From positions 1 to 37,035 of the forward strand of contig CAMOQW010000011.1 of assembly GCA_946623195.1 (NCBI GenBank): a stretch of DNA of 37,035 bases, given 5' to 3'. This stretch comes from an uncultured Prevotella sp. GTDB lineage: Bacteria > Bacteroidota > Bacteroidia > Bacteroidales > Bacteroidaceae. The position numbers and the translations under genes are program-made. Under the pieces are notes generated by a model. That model did no database searches. It worked only from the letters and a program-made list of their open reading frames with translations, and was not told where the DNA came from. Positions 1 to 9,593 of this stretch are shown here, piece after piece (position 1 is the stretch's first letter; each line of letters begins with the position of its first letter).

Positions 1-2965
1 CCTTCTTGTATTCTACAGCATACACCTCCTGATGGCCATGTCCCAGGTCGAAGGCCTTTTCGCTTTCTGAGGGCTTCAAGTTCTGGGTGTTGGGAAACGA
101 ATGCCAGAGCAGGTCGCACATGGCTGTCAAAGGAATGCCGTTCTTGTAGTCGTCGACGTAGGTTTGCATGCCAGTGACGTCGACCGTCGTGGCAAAACGA
201 CCGTTGCCTACCGTGAGTGAAGCCAATGGGTCGGCCTCGGTAATGACGGGGTTGTTGCGAAAAAGAACAGCCTCGCGATCAATCGAGGCTGTTATGTTTT
301 CTGTGGTGTATCCTAACATCTCCATCTCCAGCGATGCCCAGATGAACGGGCCGACACCCTTGGCATCGTTGTCGCGGATGGGTTCGGAGAGGTAGTATTT
401 GTAGCCACCGTCGCGTCGCTGGTTCTCTTTGACGGTGCCCTTGGGGTTCACCTTTTTCAGGGCTGCTTCCACTTCGGGGGTCGCCGCAGGGCCAAGGCCG
501 GCAACCTCGCAGCAGTTGGTCAGTGAGATGGTCTTGTCGGCATTGACACGGATGAAGTTGTTGATGATGCCCTTGTAGGCGCGGATGCCTGCGTCGCGGT
601 ACTTGTCGCCGACATAGCCCTTGCGATAGGCTTTCAGCAGCACGTATGCAAACATGGACGAGCATGTGGCTTCCAGATAGTTGCCGTCACGGGCGGGAGC
701 ATCCATAACCTGATACCATACGCCCGACTTCTTGTCTTGCCACTTGATGATGGCGTCCAGGTCTTTTTTCAGTAGGTCGATTACTTCCTGCTTGCGGGCA
801 TAGTCGTCAGGCAGAGCATCGAGTACTTCGATGAGTGCCATCGAATACCATCCCTGGGCACGACCCCAACAGTGCTGCGAGAGTCCCGTCTCCTTGTCGG
901 CCCAGAATGCCTTGCGCGTTTCGTCGTAGGCATGGCGGTTCAGACCGGTCTTGGGGTCGTAAGTCCGCTCGTAGGTAATCTTCAGCTGGTTGACGGCATC
1001 GTCGTATATGTCGATAACAGGATCAGTCTTGGCTTTTTTTGCCTTTTTACCTTTTAAATCTTTTACTTTTTCAGTAATAGGAGCAGTCAGACAGCGGTAG
1101 GGCAGACCCATGAATATGCCGTCGAGCCATACCTGATAGGCATAGATGGCTTTGTGCCAGAATACTTTGTCGGCAATGGTGCGTGGCTGGTCCTGCAGCT
1201 GCTTCATCATGGTCTTCATGGCCAGCAGGTTCTTGGCCTCGGGCCACTTCTGATACATGCGGGTGACGAAGTGGCCGGTGCGGATGTTGTCGAGATTGTA
1301 GTCCAGGATGTTGTAGCCCGTGATATTGCCTTGCTGGTCAATCATCTTGTCGGTGTACATCTGGCAGTACTTACGGATGTCCTCGCCACCATAGCGCAAA
1401 TAGGTGTCGAGCATTCCTTCCAGTTCGATGCCCATCACATAGCTCCACTTGGGCTTCTTGGCAAAGTCGAGCATATAGCTCTCGGGAACGCGCTTCATTT
1501 CAGAGTATGTCAGCCATTCGGAATAATGCTTGTAGGGGGGATTTTGCAGTACGAGGGAACCATTGATGTAAAGGTTGTCGTAGGTAATGTCGCGAGCCAG
1601 GCCGACCTGATGAATGGGCTTGTTGTAGACACCGTCGAACTTGCAGTTCTTGACAGTAATGTTGTTGATGGTATTAGCGTGCTCAGCATCCTGATAACCC
1701 ACAATCATCACACCATACTTTGACTTCTTGCAGGTGACATTCTCCATCGTGACGTTGCGGATGGTGGGATAGAAACCGCGGCAGCACACTTCGCGGGGTT
1801 CATAGTCGGTGTTGAGCTTGAGTACGGCTTCACCGCACTGTCCCACGGTGACGTTGCGCATGTTGATGTTTTCGATGATGCCGCCACGGCAAGAGTTGGT
1901 TTTGATGCGTAGCACACGGTCCAGCGAGGGAGAGTCCATCTCGCAGTTCTCGGCATAGACGTTCTGGCAACCACCGCTGATTTCAGAACCGATGACCACA
2001 CCGCCGTGTCCGTTCTGCATCTTACAGCCGCGGATGATGATGTTTTTCGACGGCTGGCCGGCAAATTTGCCCTGACCGCCCTCGCGACCGTCGTTGTTAC
2101 GCCCGCTCTTGATGGCGATGCAGTCGTCGCCGGTGTTGAAATAGCAGTTCTCTATGAGTACGCGGTCGCACGACTCGGGATCGCAGCCGTCGCCGTTGGG
2201 ACCGTCATTGTTGATGTGGACGCCACGTACGGTGATGTCTTTCGACAGCAGGGGATGGATGACCCAGAAGGGAGAGCGCAGCAGGGTGACGTCCTCGATG
2301 AGGATGCCCTCACACTGGTTCAGATTGATCATCTGCGGGCGCAAGCCGTCGGTAGGACCGAAACGGCGCTCGTCCATGGGAATGCCATCCTCGGCCTGCT
2401 TCAGCAGACGGGCGCGGGCACCCATGTTCTGTGCGATGCCTCCCTCCTTCATGCCAAACTTCTTGCTGCCGCACCACGGCCACCATGTCTCGTTGGAGCC
2501 GCCACCGTCGATGGTACCCTTACCGGTGATGGCAATGTCCTTGGCTTGGTAGGCATAGATGAGCGGCGAGAGATTCCAGCAGTCCAGTCCCTCCCAGCGG
2601 GTGGGTACGATGGGGTATAACTCTGGCAGGAAAGCAAACTCCAGCACGGCACCTTCCTGCACTTCCAGGTTGACACCTGACTTCAGCTGGATGGCAGCGG
2701 TCAGGAATTTCTGTCCTGCAGGAATGACCACACGGCCACCACCCTTGGCAGAACACTTGTCGATGGCCTTCTGGATGGCCTTCTGGTTCTTGGCTGCCGG
2801 GTTGGTGGGCTTGGCGCCGTACTTGGTAATGTCGTAAACCTTGTTGGCAAACTGAGGCATACGGATGCTCTGTTCAATCTGTCTGTACTGCTGGTCGTCC
2901 CAGCCTTTGGCTTGCATCGTGAGTGCCAGGATGCACAGCATCAGCAACGGAAATAGTCGTTTCAT
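1..2965 (-). CDS. Multidomain pectinase: GH28 polygalacturonase + GH105 unsaturated rhamnogalacturonyl/galacturonyl hydrolase + start of a third domain (3' end outside window)
   Basis: The reading frame is open from the ATG at 2965 to the left edge (at least 988 residues, no frameshift seen). Residues 1-20 are a signal peptide (MKRLFPLL... then a hydrophobic run ending near LTMQA), so the enzyme is exported. Residues about 45-480 form a GH28 beta-helix: the motifs NGDGCDPES (near 258), NTGDDC (near 280), NGHGGVVIGSE (near 318) and RIKTN (near 350) are the standard catalytic set. Residues about 490-870 look like GH105 (WLDGIFMGLPYRC, HCWGRAQGWYSMALIEVLD); a Lys-rich insert KGKKAKKAK interrupts it near 640. 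From about 890 to the edge the text NPVITEADPLASLTVGNG and LLWHSFPN resembles the N-terminus of large uncharacterised six-hairpin glycosidase-like proteins; that assignment is tentative. Likely role: depolymerise pectin backbone and remove the unsaturated or terminal uronate from the products. Confidence 0.9.
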   Translation of the reverse strand, partial: MKRLFPLLMLCILALTMQAKGWDDQQYRQIEQSIRMPQFANKVYDITKYGAKPTNPAAKNQKAIQKAIDKCSAKGGGRVVIPAGQKFLTAAIQLKSGVNLEVQEGAVLEFAFLPELYPIVPTRWEGLDCWNLSPLIYAYQAKDIAITGKGTIDGGGSNETWWPWCGSKKFGMKEGGIAQNMGARARLLKQAEDGIPMDERRFGPTDGLRPQMINLNQCEGILIEDVTLLRSPFWVIHPLLSKDITVRGVHINNDGPNGDGCDPESCDRVLIENCYFNTGDDCIAIKSGRNNDGREGGQGKFAGQPSKNIIIRGCKMQNGHGGVVIGSEISGGCQNVYAENCEMDSPSLDRVLRIKTNSCRGGIIENINMRNVTVGQCGEAVLKLNTDYEPREVCCRGFYPTIRNVTMENVTCKKSKYGVMIVGYQDAEHANTINNITVKNCKFDGVYNKPIHQVGLARDITYDNLYINGSLVLQNPPYKHYSEWLTYSEMKRVPESYMLDFAKKPKWSYVMGIELEGMLDTYLRYGGEDIRKYCQMYTDKMIDQQGNITGYNILDYNLDNIRTGHFVTRMYQKWPEAKNLLAMKTMMKQLQDQPRTIADKVFWHKAIYAYQVWLDGIFMGLPYRCLTAPITEKVKDLKGKKAKKAKTDPVIDIYDDAVNQLKITYERTYDPKTGLNRHAYDETRKAFWADKETGLSQHCWGRAQGWYSMALIEVLDALPDDYARKQEVIDLLKKDLDAIIKWQDKKSGVWYQVMDAPARDGNYLEATCSSMFAYVLLKAYRKGYVGDKYRDAGIRAYKGIINNFIRVNADKTISLTNCCEVAGLGPAATPEVEAALKKVNPKGTVKENQRRDGGYKYYLSEPIRDNDAKGVGPFIWASLEMEMLGYTTENITASIDREAVLFRNNPVITEADPLASLTVGNGRFATTVDVTGMQTYVDDYKNGIPLTAMCDLLWHSFPNTQNLKPSESEKAFDLGHGHQEVYAVEYKK

Positions 2966-2992
2966 TTCGTCTTGTTTTAGTAGTTTTGGCTG

Positions 2993-3000
2993 CAAAGATA
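2993..3000 (-). promoter_or_regulatory. Putative -7 box of the pectinase gene
   Basis: On the minus strand this reads TATCTTTG, matching the Bacteroidetes -7 consensus TAnnTTTG, 27 bases upstream of the ATG. No TTTG -33 element lies at the expected distance, so an activator may be needed. It starts only 3 bases after the trp operon terminator. Confidence 0.5.
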
Positions 3001-3003
3001 ATG

Positions 3004-3030
3004 AAAAAGCGTGAGATAACCCACGCTTTT
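3004..3030 (-). terminator. Rho-independent terminator of the trp operon
   Basis: On the minus strand AAAAGCGTG, an 8-base loop, then CACGC followed by five T. The 9-bp stem with its T tract lies 11 bases after the trpA stop and just before the pectinase promoter. Confidence 0.85.
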
Positions 3031-3040
3031 ACATATTTTA

Positions 3041-3820
3041 TTATTTTGCCAAGGCATCGAAGAGCCGGTCGAGGGCCGTGTCGGCATTGCCCCCTGACTC
3101 GTCAAGAAGGGTCACGAACTTAGAACCGATGATGGCTCCGGCAGAATTCTGCTGAGCAGCCTGCAGCGTCTGCTTGTTGCTGATGCCGAAGCCTATCATA
3201 CGCGGATTGCGCAACTGCATCTGGTCGATGTGGCGGAAATACTCCTGCTTGGCATCGCTGAAACTCTTCTGTGCACCTGTGATGGCTGCGGAGGACACCA
3301 TGTAGATGAAGCCGTCGGTGTTCTGGTCGATGAAGCGGATGCGCTCTTCTGAGGTTTCGGGGGTGATGAGCATGATGACACGCAGGTCGTAGCGGTCGGC
3401 GATGGGCTTCACCACTTCCTGGTAGTCCTTGAATGGCAGGTCGGGGATAATCATGCCTGAGACACCGGCCTCCTGACACGACTGGCAGAAGTGCTCGATG
3501 CCGTAGTGGAGGATGGGGTTGAGGTAGCCCATCAGTATCATGGGAATATGGACATCGGCCTGAATGGATTTCAACTGGTCAAAGAGCAGCTGGACACTCA
3601 TGCCGTTCTTGAGCGCACGGGTGGCGGCGGTTTGGATGACGGGGCCGTCGGCCAGCGGGTCGCTGAAGGGAATGCCGACCTCGATGAAGTCGATGCCACG
3701 ACGTTGCAGGGTCAGAATGACGTCGGTTGTGCTGGCAAGGGTGGGGCAGCCGGCACAGAAGTAGAGGGACAGCAGTTTGCGGTCGCCTCTTTCGGAGAAT
3801 AATTGGTTTATCTTATTCAT
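3041..3820 (-). CDS. trpA: Tryptophan synthase alpha subunit
   Basis: This 259-residue protein cleaves indole-3-glycerol phosphate to indole and glyceraldehyde-3-phosphate, passing indole to TrpB. The catalytic acids are visible as Glu47 and Asp58 in FIEVGIPFSDPLADGP, and the phosphate-binding loop GFGISNKQ is present. Length is normal for TrpA. It is the last gene of the operon; its ATG overlaps the trpF stop in an ATGA arrangement, which suggests translational coupling. A terminator follows directly. Confidence 0.98.
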   Translation of the reverse strand: MNKINQLFSERGDRKLLSLYFCAGCPTLASTTDVILTLQRRGIDFIEVGIPFSDPLADGPVIQTAATRALKNGMSVQLLFDQLKSIQADVHIPMILMGYLNPILHYGIEHFCQSCQEAGVSGMIIPDLPFKDYQEVVKPIADRYDLRVIMLITPETSEERIRFIDQNTDGFIYMVSSAAITGAQKSFSDAKQEYFRHIDQMQLRNPRMIGFGISNKQTLQAAQQNSAGAIIGSKFVTLLDESGGNADTALDRLFDALAK

Positions 3821-4440
3821 ATTTCGTGAAGGAATTGTTTGAGTTTCTGAATGTCTTTATGGGCAGGTGCCGACTCGAAACGCGAGTTAAGGTCGATGCC
3901 TGCCAAATGCGGGTGACGGAATGTCCTGACCTGTTCCGCATCGTCTGGACCGATACCGCCTGACAGCAGGAATGGCGTCTGACCGCAATATGCTGAAAGC
4001 AGTGACCAGTCGAACTGTCTGCCGCTTCCGCCAACAGTCGCACAGCGTGTGTCGAACAGGAAATAGTCTGCCAGACCTTCGTAGTACTTGTATCGTTCAA
4101 CATCGTTCGGGTTATTGATACTCAGTGCCTTGATGATTTTGCACCCTCGCAGTTGACTGAGGTACTCCGGCGTTTCGTGACCATGCAGCTGGATGAGGTC
4201 GAGCCAGTAGGTTTCGATATGACGGACGACATCCTCGACTGGTGAGTCGACGAAGACCCCGACACGCTTACACTGCGTGGGCAGATAAGCGGGGAGCGTG
4301 TCAACATAGCGGCTGCTGCGTGGCCAGAAGATGAACCCCATCCAGTCGATACCCAGGGCTTCTACCGCACGGATGTTGTCGGGGTCGCGCATACCACAGA
4401 CCTTGACAATTCTTGGGTTGGAAGTGATGTTACTGACCAT
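3817..4440 (-). CDS. trpF: Phosphoribosylanthranilate isomerase
   Basis: The 207-residue TIM-barrel enzyme isomerises N-(5-phosphoribosyl)anthranilate to CdRP. Family motifs are KVCGMRDP near the N-terminus (catalytic Cys), FLLSGGIGPDD and GIDLNSRFE (catalytic Asp and phosphate site). The start overlaps the end of trpC by 11 bases and the stop overlaps trpA by 4 bases, so the three genes are tightly coupled. Confidence 0.97.
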   Translation of the reverse strand: MVSNITSNPRIVKVCGMRDPDNIRAVEALGIDWMGFIFWPRSSRYVDTLPAYLPTQCKRVGVFVDSPVEDVVRHIETYWLDLIQLHGHETPEYLSQLRGCKIIKALSINNPNDVERYKYYEGLADYFLFDTRCATVGGSGRQFDWSLLSAYCGQTPFLLSGGIGPDDAEQVRTFRHPHLAGIDLNSRFESAPAHKDIQKLKQFLHEI

Positions 4441-5227
4441 TGAGTTCGCTGATGAATTGTTGGAGGGAAAGTCCAGGCTCAGGGGTCTTCATGAAGGTTT
4501 CACCTATCAGGAATCCACGGAAGCCGATGGTACGGAGTTCTCTGACGGTCTTGGGGTCGCTGATGCCGCTTTCGCTGACCTTGACGGCATCCTTGGGCAG
4601 CAGTGCTGCCAGTCGGTAGGAGGTACGGACATCGGTGACGAAGGATCCGAGGTGGCGGTTGTTGATACCGCAGAGGTCGGGGCCGAGCGAGGCATATTCC
4701 AATTCCTCTTCGGCGTGCATCTCAAGCAGAACTTCAAGTCCGAGGACATGGGCTGCATGAAGGAGTGCCGAACATTCCTTCGGCGTCAGACAGGCGGCAA
4801 TGAGCAATACGGCAGAGGCTCCGCAGAGACGGGCTTGGAAGAGCTGGTATTCGTCGATGACGAAGTTCTTGTAGAGCACGGGGAGTCGGACACCGCTGCG
4901 GCGGGCAATGGCGATGTATTCGTCGCTGCCGCCAAAGTATTGCTGGTCGGTCAGGATGCTGAGGGAGGCGGCACCGGCCTGCTGGTAGGCCAGAGGGATG
5001 ACCTCAGGGCTACCGGTTTCCTTAATCCATCCCTTGGAGGGACTGCGGCGCTTGAACTCGGCAATGATGCCGGTGGGGGAATCGGCGAGGGCCTTGGACA
5101 TGGACGGAACGGAAAAGTCAAGCATGGCTTCCACGCGGCGATGGATTTCACTCTCGGCGAGCTGTAGCTTGAATTGTTCCACTTCTTTGCGCTTGTGGGC
5201 TACGATTTCTTGGAGGATGTCTTGCAT
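4430..5227 (-). CDS. trpC: Indole-3-glycerol-phosphate synthase
   Basis: The enzyme closes CdRP to indole-3-glycerol phosphate. Motifs: IIAEFKRRSPSKG (substrate lysine), LYKNFVIDEYQ, GINNRHLGSF, VSESGI and FLIGETFM. I chose the ATG at 5227 (MQDILQEIVAHK), giving 265 residues, the family length; an in-frame ATG at 5275 would add 16 residues that translate the octamer-repeat spacer and have no family match. It lies between trpD and trpF, separated from trpD by a 69-base gap filled with the repeat. Confidence 0.96.
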   Translation of the reverse strand: MQDILQEIVAHKRKEVEQFKLQLAESEIHRRVEAMLDFSVPSMSKALADSPTGIIAEFKRRSPSKGWIKETGSPEVIPLAYQQAGAASLSILTDQQYFGGSDEYIAIARRSGVRLPVLYKNFVIDEYQLFQARLCGASAVLLIAACLTPKECSALLHAAHVLGLEVLLEMHAEEELEYASLGPDLCGINNRHLGSFVTDVRTSYRLAALLPKDAVKVSESGISDPKTVRELRTIGFRGFLIGETFMKTPEPGLSLQQFISELNGQ

Positions 5228-5241
5228 TGTCTTTTGTTTTT

Positions 5242-5289
5242 TTCGAAATATCGAAGCATCGACGCATCGACACATCGAAGCTTCGAAAT
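5242..5289 (-). repeat. 8-bp tandem repeat at the trpD-trpC junction
   Basis: On the plus strand the core NTCGA recurs at 5242, 5250, 5258, 5266, 5274 and 5282, exactly every 8 bases, six times (for example ATCGAAGC, ATCGACGC, ATCGACAC). It fills most of the gap between the trpD stop (5297) and the trpC ATG (5227). Confidence 0.85.
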
Positions 5290-5296
5290 TACAACA

Positions 5297-6307
5297 TCAC
5301 GAATTCAATTCAACGAATTTGCGGAACGTGCGCAGGGCTGAGCCGCTGTCGATGCTTTCGCGGGCTATCTGGATACACTCTTCAATGGTCTTCTGTCCAC
5401 CCTCAAGCACTTGGATGCCAAAGGCGGCATTGGCCAGGACGATGTTCTTCTGGGCAGGCAGGGCGCGGTTTTCGAGTACGGCGTCGAAAATCTGCTTGGC
5501 TTCTTCTTCAGTGGCACCGCCCACCAGTTCTTCCGGTTTGGCGATGTCGAAGCCCAGGTCATGGGGGCTGAAGATGCGCTCGTAGTGGTTGGTAGCCACT
5601 TTGAAATCGCCTGTCAGTGATATTTCGTCATAGCCGTCGATGCTGTTGACAATGCCATAGTCTATGCCAATCTTCTGGTAAACCTGCTGATAGAGTCGCA
5701 TCTGATCGAGATTGGCGACGCCCAGTAGCTGACATTGGGGCTGGCTGGGGTTGACCAGCGGTCCGAGCAGATTGAAAATGGTGGGAAACTGGAGGGCTTT
5801 CCTGATGGGGCCGACAAACTTCATGGCGCGGGCGAAGAGCTGGGCATGCAGATAGACGATGCCGGCTTCGTGAAGGCAGCGGTTCAGCAGGGCGACATCG
5901 TCGGTAAACTTCACGCCGTGCTGGGCGATGACGTTCGATGCACCACTGACGCTGGTGGCGGCATAGTTGCCATGCTTGGCGACCTTGTAGCCGGCACCAG
6001 CTATGACAAAGCACGATGTGGTGGAGATGTTGAACGTGTTTTTGCGGTCACCGCCAGTTCCGACGACATCGATGTAGCGGTCGCAGTCGAGAAGTGCGGG
6101 AACACCGGTCTCCAGGATGCCGTCGCGAAAGCCTAATAGTTCGTCAACCGTCACGCCGCGCATCTGGAGGGCGGTCAACAGAGCGGTAATTTGTTCGTTG
6201 GGAAACTCGCTCTGCGTGATTCCAATCAGTATCTCTTTCATCTCTTCACGAGTGAGCTCCTCGTGGTTCAGCATTCTGTTCAGAATGTCTTTCATTGTCT
6301 GTGCCAT
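5297..6307 (-). CDS. trpD: Anthranilate phosphoribosyltransferase
   Basis: The 336-residue enzyme joins PRPP and anthranilate. The PRPP loop is VVGTGGDRKNTFNIST, followed by KHGNYAATSVSGASNV; the anthranilate site region GPLVNPSQP is also clear. There is no fused TrpG domain; TrpG is separate immediately upstream. Start ATG at 6307 (MAQTMKDIL); a second ATG 12 bases in is also possible. Confidence 0.97.
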   Translation of the reverse strand: MAQTMKDILNRMLNHEELTREEMKEILIGITQSEFPNEQITALLTALQMRGVTVDELLGFRDGILETGVPALLDCDRYIDVVGTGGDRKNTFNISTTSCFVIAGAGYKVAKHGNYAATSVSGASNVIAQHGVKFTDDVALLNRCLHEAGIVYLHAQLFARAMKFVGPIRKALQFPTIFNLLGPLVNPSQPQCQLLGVANLDQMRLYQQVYQKIGIDYGIVNSIDGYDEISLTGDFKVATNHYERIFSPHDLGFDIAKPEELVGGATEEEAKQIFDAVLENRALPAQKNIVLANAAFGIQVLEGGQKTIEECIQIARESIDSGSALRTFRKFVELNS

Positions 6308-6361
6308 ATTAGTTTTTGTTTTGATGGATTCTGTTCATGCCTTGACAACGTTCGGCAAACT

Positions 6362-6925
6362 CTATTGGAACAACCAGTTTTGCAGCATCTTCCGTCCGTC
6401 GGGTGTCAGCACACTTTCGGGGTGGAACTGGATGCCCCGGATATTCATCTCGCGGTGCCGGAGGGCCATGATTTGACCCTCAGGACTTACGGCAGTCACT
6501 TCCAGACAGTCGGGCAGCCCCTCTTGCGAGACTACCCATGAGTGGTAGCGGCCCACGGTGATGTCGCGGTCGATGCCGCTGAAGATGGGGTCGTCGGCAA
6601 TGATGTGACAGGGCGTCGCCACACCGTGGAAAACGTCGCTGAGGTTCTCTAACCGTCCACCAAACACTTCGCCGATGGCCTGGTGGCCCAGACAGACTCC
6701 CAGGATGGGCTTGCTGCCGGCATAACGGCGGATGACGTCGCACAGCAGTCCCGCTTCCGTCGGGATGCCCGGACCGGGCGACAGGATAATCTTGCTATAC
6801 TGCTCGAGGTCTTCAAGCCGGAACTGGTCGTTGCGCACCACGGCGACCTCGGTTCCCAGTTCCTTGACCAGATGACTCAGGTTATACGTAAAAGAGTCGT
6901 AATTATCGATGATGACTATTTTCAT
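6362..6925 (-). CDS. trpG: Anthranilate synthase component II (glutamine amidotransferase)
   Basis: The 187-residue class I amidotransferase supplies ammonia to TrpE. The catalytic triad is visible: Cys78 in ILGVCLGHQ, His168 and Glu170 in GIQFHPESV; the oxyanion segment LSPGPGIP is present. The ATG overlaps the trpE stop (ATGA), as expected for a 1:1 complex. In some bacteria such a subunit also serves PabB; no pabB is in this window. Confidence 0.96.
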   Translation of the reverse strand: MKIVIIDNYDSFTYNLSHLVKELGTEVAVVRNDQFRLEDLEQYSKIILSPGPGIPTEAGLLCDVIRRYAGSKPILGVCLGHQAIGEVFGGRLENLSDVFHGVATPCHIIADDPIFSGIDRDITVGRYHSWVVSQEGLPDCLEVTAVSPEGQIMALRHREMNIRGIQFHPESVLTPDGRKMLQNWLFQ

Positions 6926-8358
6926 AACTTCTCTGCTTTTTCGATGGCCCGGCGCAGTGCACCGAGCTTGTTGTTCACTTCCTGCAATTCATACTCCACA
7001 TTACTCTTGGCCACGATGCCACCGCCGGCTTGGAACCATAGCTCGCCATTGCGTGCGACGAAGGTACGGATGGTGATGGCCTGATTCAGCGAACCGTCCA
7101 GGCCGATGATGCCGATGCAGCCACCGTATGCACCGCGATTATGGGGCTCATATTCCGATATGAGCTGCATGGCGCGTACCTTTGGTGCCCCAGAAAGCGT
7201 GCCGGCGGGGAAGGTGTCGATGAAGGTGCGGATGGGGTCTTTGTCGGCATCCATTTCGCCGCTTACTCTCGAAACCAGATGGATGACGTGGGAATAATAC
7301 TGGATGTCTTTGTAGTAGTCCACATGCACGTTGTGGCAGTTGCGCGACAGGTCGTTGCGGGCCAAATCCACCAGCATCACATGTTCGGCGTTCTCCTTCG
7401 GGTCGTTGCGCAGGAATTCTGCCCCTTGCCGGTCTGCATCGGCATCACCCGTGCGGCGCGTCGTGCCGGCGATGGGGTCAATGTACACGCGGAAGGACTT
7501 TTGTCCAGATGGAGCACTGCCGGGAACACTGGATTCGATGCGACAGTGGGTCTCGGGCGATGAACCGAAGATGCGGAAACCGCCGAAGTCAAAATAGAAC
7601 AGGTAGGGCGACGGGTTGATGCTGCGCAAGGCTCGGTAGAGCTTGAAATCGTCGCCTTCGTAACGCTGGATGAAACGGCGGCTGAGCACTATCTGGAACA
7701 CGTCGCCGCGCAGACAGTGGCGGATGCCCCGCCGGATGTTTTCACGGTGCTCATCGTCGGTCAGCGTCGAAGATACGTCACCCACTGACCGGAAACCATA
7801 TTCGCGGACACTGGAGCGGTTCATTGCCTTCATCACAGCGTCGATGCCATCGGTGCCATCGGTGCCACTCAGTGTCACCACTCGCAGCATGTTGTTGTGA
7901 TGGTCGAAAACGATCACCACCTTATATAATATATACAGCATGTCAGGGGCGTCATTTTCCGGCAACGTCTCGTCTTTCACGGCGATGTTCTCAAAATAGC
8001 GTACGGCATTGAACGACGTGTATCCGAACAGTCCGACAGCGTCGCTATCCTCTCCAGCAACACAGATGCGGTCTGTCAGTGCATGAATGGCATCTGCCGT
8101 ATCAAAGTAGGGGCCGATGACGTGGCTCTCGCTCGTCCCGTCGGGAAAAGTGATGGTGGCTTTGCCGTGTCCGATGGCTATCGAGGCCATGGGATTGATG
8201 CCGATGAACGACCGCGAATTGCTCTGGTCGTGATAGTCGCTGCTCTCCATCAGGGCTGATTGCGGATAGAGGTCGCGCAGTCGCATGTAGATGCCTACCG
8301 GTGTGTAGAGGTCGGCCAGAATCGTGCGGCTCTGGGTGGTGTAATTAAAAGTTTCCAT
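6922..8358 (-). CDS. trpE: Anthranilate synthase component I
   Basis: The 478-residue chorismate-utilising enzyme makes anthranilate with TrpG. C-terminal catalytic motifs: DPIAGTTRRT, LSGAPKVRAMQLI and GGGIVAKSNVEYELQE. The N-terminal LMESSD motif matches the LLES-type tryptophan-binding site, so feedback inhibition by Trp is likely (inference). It overlaps the end of trpB by 14 bases and trpG by 4 bases. Confidence 0.97.
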   Translation of the reverse strand: METFNYTTQSRTILADLYTPVGIYMRLRDLYPQSALMESSDYHDQSNSRSFIGINPMASIAIGHGKATITFPDGTSESHVIGPYFDTADAIHALTDRICVAGEDSDAVGLFGYTSFNAVRYFENIAVKDETLPENDAPDMLYILYKVVIVFDHHNNMLRVVTLSGTDGTDGIDAVMKAMNRSSVREYGFRSVGDVSSTLTDDEHRENIRRGIRHCLRGDVFQIVLSRRFIQRYEGDDFKLYRALRSINPSPYLFYFDFGGFRIFGSSPETHCRIESSVPGSAPSGQKSFRVYIDPIAGTTRRTGDADADRQGAEFLRNDPKENAEHVMLVDLARNDLSRNCHNVHVDYYKDIQYYSHVIHLVSRVSGEMDADKDPIRTFIDTFPAGTLSGAPKVRAMQLISEYEPHNRGAYGGCIGIIGLDGSLNQAITIRTFVARNGELWFQAGGGIVAKSNVEYELQEVNNKLGALRRAIEKAEKL

Positions 8359-9547
8359 ATTCTCCTGCTAAGTTTTTGTTTTTCAGATATGTTTCAACAT
8401 CCTTGTCGCCGCGTCCGCTGACTGTCAGCACTACGACATCGTCTTGCTTAAACTTCTTCTTGCTTAGCGCGGCTATGGCATGAGCACTCTCTATGGCCGG
8501 AATGATGCCTTCTAAGCGTGTCAGTTCGTAGCCACCACGGATGGCTTCGTCGTCGTTGATGCTCAGCACCTCAGTACGGCCTTGCTTCGCCATGTTGCAG
8601 TGCATGGGACCCACACCGGGGTAGTCCAGACCGGCACTGATGGTGAACGCCTCCTGAATCTGACCGTCGTCATCCTGCATCACCAGCATCTTTGCACCGT
8701 GCAGAATGCCCACAGTGCCGCGATGGATGGTGGCTGCCGTGTAGTTGGTGTTCCAGCCATGACCGCCAGCCTCGGCCAGTACAATCCGCACACGCTCATC
8801 GTCCATATAGTGATAGATGGTGCCAGCAGCGTTTGAACCGCCGCCAATACAGGCCACGAGATAGTCGGGGTAGTCGCGACCGGTCTTCTCCTGCAATTGC
8901 CACTTGATTTCTTCGGAAATAACGCTCTGCATCCGGGCTACCAGGTCGGGGTAGGGGTGGGGCCCCATTGTTGAGCCAACGATGTAGAAAGTTTCAGCCG
9001 GATGACAGCACCAGTCGCGGATAGCCTCCGAACAGGCATCGCTCAGGGTCATATTGCCCGTACGGACAGGGTGCACCTCGGCTCCCAGCATCTTCATGCG
9101 TTCCACGTTGGTGTGCTGGCGCTCCACATCGGTGGCTCCCATGAATACCTCGCACTGCATGCCCATCAGGGCACATACCGTCGCCGTGGCCACACCATGC
9201 TGACCGGCACCCGTCTCGGCAATGATGCGTGTCTTGCCCATCTTCTTCGCCAACAGAATCTGGCCGATGGTGTTGTTGATTTTGTGTGCACCGGTGTGGT
9301 TCAGGTCTTCGCGCTTCAGATACAGCCGGCAGCCATACTTCTCGCTCATCCTTGAGGCGAAATAGAGTGGACTGGGCCGACCTACGTAGTCTTTCAGCAG
9401 TGCGTGATATTCATGCTTAAACTCCTCTGTCTCGATAATCCCCAGATACTGTTCCTGCAGGTTCCTCACCGTAGCATAGAGAATCTCTGGCACATACGCT
9501 CCGCCAAACTCTCCGTAAAATCCGTTCTCGTCTACTTGATAATTCAT
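8345..9547 (-). CDS. trpB: Tryptophan synthase beta subunit
   Basis: The 400-residue PLP enzyme condenses indole and serine. The PLP lysine is Lys89 in DLNHTGAHKINN; the phosphate loop CIGGGSNAAG and catalytic Glu in LAEAGGHG are present. This is the standard TrpB1 length. It is the first structural gene, about 46 bases after the attenuator hairpin. Placing trpB first and trpA last is typical of Bacteroidales and separates the two synthase subunits by five genes. Confidence 0.98.
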   Translation of the reverse strand: MNYQVDENGFYGEFGGAYVPEILYATVRNLQEQYLGIIETEEFKHEYHALLKDYVGRPSPLYFASRMSEKYGCRLYLKREDLNHTGAHKINNTIGQILLAKKMGKTRIIAETGAGQHGVATATVCALMGMQCEVFMGATDVERQHTNVERMKMLGAEVHPVRTGNMTLSDACSEAIRDWCCHPAETFYIVGSTMGPHPYPDLVARMQSVISEEIKWQLQEKTGRDYPDYLVACIGGGSNAAGTIYHYMDDERVRIVLAEAGGHGWNTNYTAATIHRGTVGILHGAKMLVMQDDDGQIQEAFTISAGLDYPGVGPMHCNMAKQGRTEVLSINDDEAIRGGYELTRLEGIIPAIESAHAIAALSKKKFKQDDVVVLTVSGRGDKDVETYLKNKNLAGEYGNF

Positions 9548-9593
9548 ATATATAATCGTTTTTATGTTGATCAGTCAAACTCCAAAGAAAAAG

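Noticed and set aside
2006..2620. Long plus-strand frame of 204 residues
   Set aside because: It lies antisense within the GH28 catalytic motifs; GC-rich mirror of a real gene.
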